The notes under the pieces were generated by a model. That model saw only the letters and a program-made list of their open reading frames with translations, was not told where the DNA came from and ran no database searches. From the NCBI GenBank assembly GCA_040003205.1, contig JBDUDA010000048.1:1-14213 (forward strand): DNA of 14,213 nt. Reading direction: 5' to 3'. This document shows, in pieces, positions 8,402 to 14,213 of the stretch (the first letter of the stretch is position 1; each line of letters opens with the position of its first letter). Origin of the DNA: JALYIM01 sp040003205 (GTDB lineage Bacteria; Acidobacteriota; Terriglobia; Terriglobales; Acidobacteriaceae). The position numbers and the translations under genes were made by a program.

Positions 8402-8451
8402 CCATTTGTTAGAAAAACGATTTAACACTAGCGATGCGCGAAGGAGTAGCT

Positions 8452-9447
8452 ATGCGGCTGGGTATGGTCGGACTTGGGAAAATGGGCGCAAACATGGCTC
8501 GCCGCCTGATGCGCGGCGGTCACGAAGTTGTCGGCAGCGACCTGACTGCGGAGAACGTTAGCAATCTCTCTAAAGAAGGTGCGGTAGCTTCTTCCTCTCT
8601 CGACGATTTTGTAAGCAAACTCGCCAAGCCCCGCGTCGCCTGGCTGATGGTGCCTGCCGGCGATCCGACAGAGAAGACCGTGCAGGAATTTGCACGCCGC
8701 ATGGAAGCTGGCGACATCCTTATAGACGGTGGGAATTCTTATTTCAAAGACGACGTCCGGCGCGCTAAGCAACTTTCCGAAAAGGGCATCAACTACGTGG
8801 ACGTTGGCACCAGCGGCGGCGTCTGGGGACTTGAGCGTGGATACTGCATGATGATTGGCGGTCCCAAGGAAGTCGTGCAGAAGCTGGACCCCATTTTCAA
8901 AACTCTGGCGCCCGGACGCGGCGACATTCCGCGCACGCCCGGCCGCGAGAAGATATCCGGCGCGTCGGCTGCTACGGCCGAAGACGGATACATTCACTGT
9001 GGACCATCCGGCTCAGGACATTTCGTGAAGATGGTACACAACGGCATCGAGTACGGAATCATGCAGGCCTACGCCGAAGGCTTCGACATCTTCAAGAACG
9101 CAAACAGCAAAGAAGTCGCCGCCGACCATCGCTTTGAATTGAACCTGGCGGACATCGCGGAAGTGTGGCGGCGTGGCAGCGTCGTGAGTTCCTGGCTGCT
9201 TGATCTCACGGCGATGGCGCTGGCCGAGAATCCTACGCTCTCTGAATACACAGGGTTCGTGCAAGACTCAGGCGAAGGCCGCTGGACGATTCAGGCGGCG
9301 CTGGAAGAGGCGGTGCCGGCAGAGGTTCTTTCGGCGGCGCTTTACACGCGCTTCCGTTCCCGTCAGGAACATACTTTTGCCGAAAAAATGCTGTCCGCCA
9401 TGCGCCAGAAATTTGGCGGCCACATCGAGTTGAAGGCTTCTAAATAA
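8452..9447 (+). CDS. gnd: 6-phosphogluconate dehydrogenase, decarboxylating (short form, probably NAD-dependent)
   Basis: 331 residues from ATG 8452, chosen because AAGGAG (8441-8446) lies 5 bases before it; an upstream ATG at 8434 would place that ribosome site inside the gene. The product oxidatively decarboxylates 6-phosphogluconate to ribulose-5-phosphate in the cytosol. Visible are the Rossmann motif GLGKMGANMARR (7-18), Asp30 at the end of the second beta strand (VVGSDLT), IDGGNSYFKDD, VGTSGGVWGLERG, and the catalytic GHFVKMVHNGIEYG with Lys193 and Asn197. The length of about 330 fits the short 6PGDH class rather than the 470-residue enterobacterial form. Asp30, where NADP enzymes usually carry Asn-Arg, favours NAD; this is inference. 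The insert DIPRTPGREKISGASAATAEDG before the catalytic segment was not assigned to anything. zwf follows 36 bp later. Confidence 0.93.
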   Translation: MRLGMVGLGKMGANMARRLMRGGHEVVGSDLTAENVSNLSKEGAVASSSLDDFVSKLAKPRVAWLMVPAGDPTEKTVQEFARRMEAGDILIDGGNSYFKDDVRRAKQLSEKGINYVDVGTSGGVWGLERGYCMMIGGPKEVVQKLDPIFKTLAPGRGDIPRTPGREKISGASAATAEDGYIHCGPSGSGHFVKMVHNGIEYGIMQAYAEGFDIFKNANSKEVAADHRFELNLADIAEVWRRGSVVSSWLLDLTAMALAENPTLSEYTGFVQDSGEGRWTIQAALEEAVPAEVLSAALYTRFRSRQEHTFAEKMLSAMRQKFGGHIELKASK

Positions 9448-9483
9448 TCACCCAGCCGATTGGTCAACGAGAGGACGAACGGA

Positions 9484-10764
9484 ATGCCCAAGACCGAGGT
9501 GATGCCTGAAACCCCGCAGCGGATCGGAAAGCTGGGCGATCCCTGTGTGATGGTGATCTTTGGCGCGGCCGGCGATCTCACGCGCCGCAAGCTGATTCCA
9601 GCCCTCTACAATCTCGCGCAAAATCAATTGTTGTCGCGCGAATTTGCGGTTGTGGGGGTCGCGCGCAATGCGATGACCACGGAGGAGTTTCGCAAAAAAG
9701 TTTCCGACGACATCAAACAGTTCGCCACCCGCGACCTCGATCCTGATTTGTGGGAATGGTTTCTGCGTCGCCTGCACTATGTTGCGGGAGAATTCGGCGA
9801 CAAAGAACTCTATCCAAAATTAAGAGACGCTCTCGCGGCCGTAGACGTCGAACATGCCACCCACGGCAATTATTTCTTCTATCTCGCCACCGCTCCTGAT
9901 TTCTTCGGATCAATCGTCGAAGATCTGGCCGCCGTCGGACTGATGCAGCAGGACAAACATCACTGGCGTCGCGTCATCGTCGAAAAACCATTCGGACGTG
10001 ATCTCGACTCGGCAAAGGCGCTAAATAAACAATTGCTGAAAGTCGTGGATGAAACTCAGATCTACCGCATTGACCACTATTTAGGAAAAGAGACCGTCCA
10101 AAACATTTTGGCCCTACGCTTGGCCAACGGAATTTTCGAGCCCATCTGGAACCGCCGCTACATAGATCACGTGCAAATCACAGTCGGCGAGACCGTCGGT
10201 GTCGAACAGCGCGGCAGCTACTACGATCAGGCGGGAGCGTTGCGTGATATGGTGCCAAATCACATCATGCAACTCATCAGCCTGACTGCGATGGAACCTC
10301 CAATTTCTTTTCATGCTGATTCCGTACGCGACGAACAGGCGAAAATTCTGCACGCGATTCAGCCCTTGAGTTCCGAAGATGTTTTGACCCGAACAGTACG
10401 CGGACAATATGGTGAAGGCATGGTGAACGGCACGCGCGTGCCTGGGTATCGCGGTGAGTCCGATGTCCCGACCGATTCCAAGACGGAAACCTTTGTCGCC
10501 ATGAAACTGCTGATTGATAATTGGCGCTGGGCGGATGTTCCCTTCTATCTCCGTACGGGAAAGCGGCTGCCGAGCCGAAGTACGCAAATTGTGATTCAAT
10601 TCCGGCGCGCACCCTTCGTTTTATTTCGGGATACCCCGGTGGACAGCCTCATGCCGAATCAATTGGTCCTGCACATTCAGCCGGAAGAAGGCATTTCGCT
10701 GCGCTTCGCCGCAAAAGTTCCCGGCCCCACCATGCGTCTCGGCGCCGTGGACATGGATTTCTAG
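9484..10764 (+). CDS. zwf: glucose-6-phosphate 1-dehydrogenase, truncated by an in-frame TAG
   Basis: The enzyme would oxidise glucose-6-phosphate to 6-phosphoglucono-lactone, the entry step of the oxidative pentose phosphate pathway. The start is ATG 9484, preceded by GAGAGG about 9 bases upstream; TTG 9460 is an alternative with no better support. The coenzyme motif FGAAGDLTRRKL (26-37), VIVEKPFGRDL (165-174), the active-site signature RIDHYLGKE (195-203, with His198 and Lys202), and DHVQITVGE and YYDQAGALRDMVPNH are all intact. The frame then meets TAG at 10762-10764, after DMDF, giving 426 residues. The family is usually 480-515 residues. The same frame continues without a shift for 85 further conserved codons to TGA 11020-11022, which would give 512 residues. 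As written, the product lacks part of its C-terminal beta domain and is probably unstable or inactive unless the stop is read through or is an error. Confidence 0.9.
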   Translation: MPKTEVMPETPQRIGKLGDPCVMVIFGAAGDLTRRKLIPALYNLAQNQLLSREFAVVGVARNAMTTEEFRKKVSDDIKQFATRDLDPDLWEWFLRRLHYVAGEFGDKELYPKLRDALAAVDVEHATHGNYFFYLATAPDFFGSIVEDLAAVGLMQQDKHHWRRVIVEKPFGRDLDSAKALNKQLLKVVDETQIYRIDHYLGKETVQNILALRLANGIFEPIWNRRYIDHVQITVGETVGVEQRGSYYDQAGALRDMVPNHIMQLISLTAMEPPISFHADSVRDEQAKILHAIQPLSSEDVLTRTVRGQYGEGMVNGTRVPGYRGESDVPTDSKTETFVAMKLLIDNWRWADVPFYLRTGKRLPSRSTQIVIQFRRAPFVLFRDTPVDSLMPNQLVLHIQPEEGISLRFAAKVPGPTMRLGAVDMDF

Positions 10765-11022
10765 TATGCCGACTATTTTGGATCGCAGCCCAGCACTGGC
10801 TACGAACGCCTGCTGCACGATTGCATGATCGGCGACGCGACTTTGTTCCAGCGCGCCGACATGGTTGAGGCAGGATGGTGCGTGGTGAGTCCGGCGCTCG
10901 ACGTTTGGAAGGCATTGCCGCCGCGCAATTTCCCAAACTATGCGGCCGGAACCTGGGGGCCGAAAGAAGTGGATGATCTGCTCGAGCGCGATGGCCGCCA
11001 GTGGAGAGATTTCGAGAAATGA
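10765..11022 (+). pseudogene. zwf: detached in-frame C-terminal segment of zwf
   Basis: Directly after the TAG, in the same frame, come 85 codons ending in TGA. They include YADYFGSQPSTGYERLLHDC, IGDATLFQRADMVEAGW and LDVW, the standard C-terminal landmarks of glucose-6-phosphate dehydrogenase. No frameshift, deletion or duplication separates the two parts, so one base change (for example AAG, CAG or TCG to TAG) explains the break. No ribosome site precedes the first internal ATG (10825), so independent translation is unlikely. The segment ends in an ATGA overlap with glk, as expected if the full gene were the ancestral and possibly still the functional unit. Whether the segment is expressed cannot be told from the sequence. 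Confidence 0.85.
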
Positions 11023-11999
11023 TACTGGCAGGCGATATAGGCGGCACCAACGCACGGCTCGCGCTCTTTAATCTCGCCGAAGGTCAGTTCAGCCTGGTTT
11101 CCGCCTCAATTTTTCCCAGCCGCGAATATACCGGATTGGATGAAATCGTTAGCAAGTTCGTCGCCTCCGCTGATGTGCGTCCTGACTTCGCGTGCTTCGG
11201 AATTGCCGGCCCGGTGCGAAATGGCCGCGTGGAAACTTCCAACCTTCCGTGGATTATCGAATCCAAGCAGCTCGCCGAAGGCCTCAAAATCAAACACGCA
11301 GTGCTCATCAATGACGTGGAGGCGAACGCCTGGGGAGTCTCCGCGCTTCGCCCTGAGGAAATTGTTTCGCTTAACACAATTAGGGCTACTGACGATGGCA
11401 ATCGAGCGGTAATCGCTGCCGGAACTGGACTAGGTGAAGCCGGCATGTACTGGGATGGAACCCGCCATCACATTTTCGCCTGCGAGGGGGGACACGCCGA
11501 CTTCGCTCCCCGCAACGAATTAGAGATTGATCTCTTCCGATATCTCGGCCTTCGTTTCGGACACGTGAGCTGGGAACGAATCGTGTCTGGACCTGGCCTC
11601 TTGAATGTTTTCAATTTCCTTCGCGATACTGGGCGCGGCTCCGAACCCAAATGGCTGCACGATAAAATGCTGTCCACCGACCCCGCCGCTGCCATTTCGA
11701 GCGCGGCGATCGAAGGCCAGTGTGGATTGTGCGAACAGGCGCTGGATTTATTCGTTTCCGTTTACGCCGCCGAGGCCGGCAATCTCGCTTTAAAAATAAT
11801 GGCGACGGGCGGAGTTTATATTGGAGGAGGCATCGCCCCTAAAATACTTCCCAAGCTGGCGGGTCCATTATTTATGCAGGCTTTCATCGGTAAAGGTCGT
11901 ATGCAGCCATTACTCGAAAGCATGCCGGTCCATGTCATCATCAATGACAACATTGCTTTGCTGGGCGCCGCCCGGCGCGCCGCGCAAGAAGGGGCATAA
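11019..11999 (+). CDS. glk: glucokinase (E. coli Glk family)
   Basis: 326 residues from ATG 11019, whose ATGA overlaps the terminal TGA of the zwf frame; GGAGAG lies about 11 bases upstream. A GTG at 11001 would add six residues and is less likely. It phosphorylates glucose to glucose-6-phosphate with ATP in the cytosol, feeding both zwf and pgi. Motifs: the phosphate-binding GDIGGTNAR (5-13), FGIAGPVRNG (60-69), ETSNLPWII, LINDVEANAWG with catalytic Asp99, AAGTGLGEAGMYWDG (133-147), CEGGHADFAP (155-164) and the C-terminal GGVYIGGGIAPKILPKL. This is the E. coli-type glucokinase rather than a ROK-family kinase, since the ROK CxCGxxGC zinc motif is absent. Close coupling to zwf suggests that premature termination in zwf could reduce its translation. 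Confidence 0.94.
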   Translation: MILAGDIGGTNARLALFNLAEGQFSLVSASIFPSREYTGLDEIVSKFVASADVRPDFACFGIAGPVRNGRVETSNLPWIIESKQLAEGLKIKHAVLINDVEANAWGVSALRPEEIVSLNTIRATDDGNRAVIAAGTGLGEAGMYWDGTRHHIFACEGGHADFAPRNELEIDLFRYLGLRFGHVSWERIVSGPGLLNVFNFLRDTGRGSEPKWLHDKMLSTDPAAAISSAAIEGQCGLCEQALDLFVSVYAAEAGNLALKIMATGGVYIGGGIAPKILPKLAGPLFMQAFIGKGRMQPLLESMPVHVIINDNIALLGAARRAAQEGA

Positions 12000-12001
12000 T
12001 C

Positions 12002-12769
12002 TTGAAGGCTGAGCCCGAAATCCACGTTTTCCACGATCAGGCCGCGCTCTTTCAATCTACAGCGAGAATAGTCTCAGACATCGCCAACGCAGCGGTCGCC
12101 GAGCGCGGACGCTTTACGTTCGTTCTATCGGGAGGGTCAAGTCCAAAGGGCTTGTTTACGCTGCTGGCCAGCGACGCCTCTCCCTCTTTACCGTGGGAGA
12201 AAACGTACTTCTTCTGGGGAGACGAGCGCCACGTTCCTCCGGACAACGCAGACAGCAACTACCGCATGGCGCGAGAGACTTTGCTGTCGAGGATTTCCGC
12301 GCGCGAAGACCAGATTTTTCGGGTTTCTTCCGAAGATGCCAGTGCAGATAATGCGGCGAGAAGTTACGAAGAGGCGATTAAAGCCTTCTTTGACCTGTCG
12401 GGGGGAAAACTTCCACGCTTCGATCTCGTGCTTCTCGGCATGGGCCCTGACGGCCACACCGCTTCCCTTTTTCCGAACTCGCGCGCGTTGCAGGAAGCTA
12501 AGCGGTTAGTCGTTGCCAACTGGGTTGAGAAATTAAAAACCGATCGCATCACTATGACATTTCCAGTTCTCAACAATGCCGCCTCGGTAATATTCCTCGT
12601 AACTGGCGCGGAAAAGGCATCCGTCCTAAAAGAAGTTTTGGAGGACAGCGCCCGCGAATATCCGGCGCAAAAAATTCGCCCAACAGCCGGAAAACTTCTG
12701 TGGATGCTGGACGAATCTGCCGCGAGTGATCTGTTACCGCAAACCCTGGCCGGCAGCGCGAAACCTTAA
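12002..12769 (+). CDS. pgl: 6-phosphogluconolactonase
   Basis: 255 residues of the DevB/SOL-type lactonase, which hydrolyses 6-phosphogluconolactone to 6-phosphogluconate between the Zwf and Gnd steps. Family motifs are present: FVLSGGSSPKGLF (40-52), FFWGDERHVPPDNADSNYRM (70-89) and FDLVLLGMGPDGHTASLFP (140-158). The start is TTG at 12002, two bases after the glk stop, with AAGGGG about 8 bases upstream. No in-frame ATG occurs before residue 89, which is inside a conserved motif, so the rare start codon is likely real. It is the last gene of the cluster; its TAA is only 7 bp from the stop of the convergent minus-strand gene. Confidence 0.93.
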   Translation: MKAEPEIHVFHDQAALFQSTARIVSDIANAAVAERGRFTFVLSGGSSPKGLFTLLASDASPSLPWEKTYFFWGDERHVPPDNADSNYRMARETLLSRISAREDQIFRVSSEDASADNAARSYEEAIKAFFDLSGGKLPRFDLVLLGMGPDGHTASLFPNSRALQEAKRLVVANWVEKLKTDRITMTFPVLNNAASVIFLVTGAEKASVLKEVLEDSAREYPAQKIRPTAGKLLWMLDESAASDLLPQTLAGSAKP

Positions 12770-12770
12770 T

Positions 12771-12796
12771 TAAAAATCAGGCGCAAGCATCGCGCC
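12771..12796 (-). terminator. intrinsic terminator candidate for the minus-strand small gene
   Basis: On the minus strand, GGCGC (12796-12792) pairs with GCGCC (12784-12780) around a 7-base loop, followed after three bases by TTTTT (12776-12772). The stem covers the last codons of the minus-strand gene, and the T-run lies just past its stop. On the + strand the hairpin is not followed by T residues, so it would not terminate the pgl transcript in the normal way. Confidence 0.4.
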
Positions 12797-13184
12797 AGTT
12801 ACCAATTTCTTTCAATCCTTGTGATCGAGTTTGCTCGAACAGGCGAACTCGGTGACGGCTGTGTTCAAACTCGTGGATGTCTGCCCACACTTCCGCCCTC
12901 CACGACTCGTCGTGCACCGCCGTCTCGCCGCAGGTTGCGCAGCGCGTATGAAGTCTGCGCATGGCCCGCAACGGAGGTGCGCCGCGCTCCAATTCGATAA
13001 AAACGCAATTCACTTCTTTAATCTCATCGCCTTCACCAATCATGTGCTCGTAGCGAAGCAAGAATCCAAAGCCTAACTTGTCGGCCTCCGCCTCAGCTTC
13101 CGCGCGGGTATGAAACGGGCCATATTCTGCTCGCAGTTGCTCGGTCGAGTCGCAAGCCATCCAGAATGTTTCCTTGTATGCCAT
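12777..13184 (-). CDS. small soluble protein of unknown function with a CxxC pair
   Basis: 135 residues from the ATG at 13184, chosen because GAGG lies 5 bases upstream on the minus strand; an upstream in-frame ATG (13250) would add 22 residues of poorer character. I do not recognise the family. Visible features: an N-terminal part MAYKETFWMACDSTEQLRAE with aromatic and acidic residues, a helical alanine/glutamate-rich stretch FHTRAEAEAEADKLG, and a lone CATC pair after RLHTR, which could bind a metal together with nearby His residues (HTR, HDE, HEFEHSRH). There is no signal peptide or membrane segment, so it is probably cytosolic. It is convergent with pgl and not part of that cluster. The coding call rests on a coherent frame, the ribosome site and balanced soluble composition. 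Confidence 0.6.
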   Translation of the reverse strand: MAYKETFWMACDSTEQLRAEYGPFHTRAEAEAEADKLGFGFLLRYEHMIGEGDEIKEVNCVFIELERGAPPLRAMRRLHTRCATCGETAVHDESWRAEVWADIHEFEHSRHRVRLFEQTRSQGLKEIGNWRDACA

Positions 13185-13476
13185 TCGGGCCTCGTAATAG
13201 TTATCTGATATGGGTTGCTTGCGGCAGTGCTGGATATTCCGTAGCGGCACCCTGTGACTTCCGTATGCTATAGAGCAATCTCCGCGCCGCTATTCACAGG
13301 TCACAAGTGCTTGTCACAATGAAACTTGTAGACGCTTGCGGGACACGCGGTGAATCTGAATGCAAGCATTTGCACCCTTTTACCATGCCATCAAGTTTCA
13401 GATAGACTCTTGTACGACCGAATCGCCCCTCAGGAAATCAGGATCTCGTTACTTCGACCGCTCAGGTCTGGAGGCT
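13185..13476. other. intergenic region between divergent genes, with a GTCACAA direct repeat
   Basis: The gap separates the minus-strand small gene from the PilZ gene and must hold both promoters. GTCACAA occurs twice, at 13300-13306 and 13313-13319, a 13-bp period, and ACAAGTGCTTGT between them is a near-palindrome (ACAAG/CTTGT). These could be binding half-sites. I saw no -35/-10 pair good enough to call on either strand. Confidence 0.35.
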
Positions 13477-14121
13477 ATGGGGAAACGTCGACATCCGCGA
13501 GTTGACATAAGGCTTCCGGTGCGGATCTTCGGAACTGACGTCCACGGACATCCTTTTTCCGAGAACGTTTTCACTATCAATATTGGTGCCGGTGGAGTGC
13601 TGCTTGACGGAGTTAGTTCTGAACTTAAGATGGACGAAATAATCGGTCTCACCTACGGACAGAAGAAGAATCGCTTCCAAATTCGATGGCTTCCTGAAAA
13701 AGGCAACCCCTCCGCCGGCCGGGTCGGCTTAAGCAGCGTCCCGGGCCAAGCGCCGATGTGGGACACCACTTTTCCCGTAGCCACCGAAGACGGGTTCTTT
13801 TCAAAGCCGGTAGAACGACGCAAGCACCCCCGCTTGAAGCATGCAGGCTCCGTGGAACTACACATGGAGGGGACCGCCGTTGTATGGGGCAAAACCGCTG
13901 ACATCAGTTTGGGCGGCTGCTTCGTTGAGATGGCGATCCCGCTGAAAAAGGGTACGGTTTTAAAAATTGGCCTGTGGGTGGCAGAAGTGAAACTGTGGGC
14001 TACCGCGCGGGTCGTCAGCAGCACGCCCGGTTACGGGATCGGACTTCAGTTTACTGAGATGTCGCCCAAGGATGCCGAGCCTCTGCAGGCGTTTCTGGCG
14101 CAAATCCGGCCTCGTTTCTAA
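13477..14121 (+). CDS. tandem PilZ-domain protein (predicted cyclic-di-GMP receptor)
   Basis: 214 residues from ATG 13477, preceded by GGAGG very close to the start. ATG 13360 would add 39 residues lacking PilZ character and has no good ribosome site, but it cannot be excluded. Two PilZ domains are present. The first (3-100) has the arginine motif RRHPR (R4xxxR8), but its second motif reads NIGAGG (35-40), so the usual DxSxxG is altered. The second (113-212) has RRKHPR (R115xxxR119) and a perfect DISLGG (142-147), followed by YGIGLQFTEM. PilZ domains bind cyclic-di-GMP through these two motifs, so the C-terminal domain is the likely ligand site. No catalytic or membrane domain is attached, so it probably acts as a soluble adaptor; its partner is not visible. 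It stands alone after a gap of about 290 bp. Confidence 0.85.
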   Translation: MGKRRHPRVDIRLPVRIFGTDVHGHPFSENVFTINIGAGGVLLDGVSSELKMDEIIGLTYGQKKNRFQIRWLPEKGNPSAGRVGLSSVPGQAPMWDTTFPVATEDGFFSKPVERRKHPRLKHAGSVELHMEGTAVVWGKTADISLGGCFVEMAIPLKKGTVLKIGLWVAEVKLWATARVVSSTPGYGIGLQFTEMSPKDAEPLQAFLAQIRPRF

Positions 14122-14162
14122 TTTCCGCACTGGCAGCTGTCAAGGCCGGGCTCACTGTCGCG

Positions 14163-14190
14163 GGTGCAACGATGCTTTCTTGCATTTTTT
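14163..14190 (+). terminator. weak intrinsic terminator candidate after the PilZ gene
   Basis: TGCAA (14165-14169) pairs with TTGCA (14180-14184), optionally extended by two G-T pairs, and six T residues follow at 14185-14190. The loop is 10 bases and the stem short, so this is a weak candidate. It lies about 40 bp past the PilZ stop codon, where a terminator would be expected. Confidence 0.3.
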
Positions 14191-14213
14191 ACCTCGGTGT
14201 TAACTATTAAGTA

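Noticed and set aside
8434..8451. Upstream ATG as the gnd start
   Set aside because: The ribosome site AAGGAG would lie inside the gene; the second ATG is correctly spaced and begins directly at the Rossmann fold.
10762..10767. TAG as a pyrrolysine or recoded sense codon
   Set aside because: No pyrrolysine genes are in the window, Zwf is not a known pyrrolysine protein, and TAG serves as a normal terminal stop for two other genes here. Readthrough at this one site stays open, but recoding has no support.
10621..11055. Minus-strand open frame (144 codons) spanning the zwf stop
   Set aside because: Considered as an explanation for the zwf break, but it is antisense to conserved Zwf/Glk codons and has no recognisable features.
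1..14213. A new defence, mobile or biosynthetic system
   Set aside because: I checked for nucleases, toxins, helicases, reverse transcriptases, integrases, CRISPR-like arrays and biosynthetic enzymes. None is present; the window is mostly central carbon metabolism.

Overview
The window looks like a chromosomal segment of a moderately GC-rich Gram-negative bacterium. I infer an Acidobacteriota (Terriglobia/Koribacter-like) origin. The grounds are a fused transaldolase/glucose-6-phosphate isomerase, a short-form 6-phosphogluconate dehydrogenase, a secretion-type pseudopilin with a Pro/Gly/Asn-rich tail, and a palindromic intergenic repeat of a style I associate with that group. No rRNA, tRNA, CRISPR array or complete IS element was seen.

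Left part (1-2681): the 3' end of a Pro-rich, probably periplasmic secretion/pilus-type protein, then a GspG-like pseudopilin, both on +. A convergent minus-strand gene follows; it encodes a secreted protein with a His...Cys arrangement like a permuted papain-fold (NlpC/P60-type) enzyme. Positions 2682-3331 are non-coding and hold a ~205-bp nested inverted-repeat element (2804-3008) and, closer to tkt, a small hairpin.

Central part (3332-12769): six collinear + strand genes for glucose entry and the pentose phosphate pathway: tkt, tal-pgi fusion, gnd, zwf, glk, pgl. Glk makes glucose-6-phosphate. Zwf, Pgl and Gnd oxidise it to ribulose-5-phosphate. Tkt and the Tal half rearrange pentose phosphates to fructose-6-phosphate, which the Pgi half returns to glucose-6-phosphate. 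Only pentose-phosphate epimerase/isomerase genes are missing for a closed cycle. Tight spacing (49 bp tkt/tal-pgi, 91 bp tal-pgi/gnd, 36 bp gnd/zwf, ATGA overlap zwf/glk, 2 bp glk/pgl) supports an operon.

The most striking observation is an in-frame TAG at 10762-10764 inside zwf. It cuts the enzyme at 426 residues, yet the same frame continues downstream with 85 well-conserved Zwf C-terminal codons and ends in the ATGA overlap with glk. A very recent nonsense mutation, a sequence error or amber readthrough could each explain it.

Right part (12777-14213): a convergent minus-strand gene for a small unrecognised protein with one CxxC pair, with a plausible terminator at its 3' end, then a + strand tandem PilZ-domain protein (predicted c-di-GMP receptor) with a weak terminator candidate after it.
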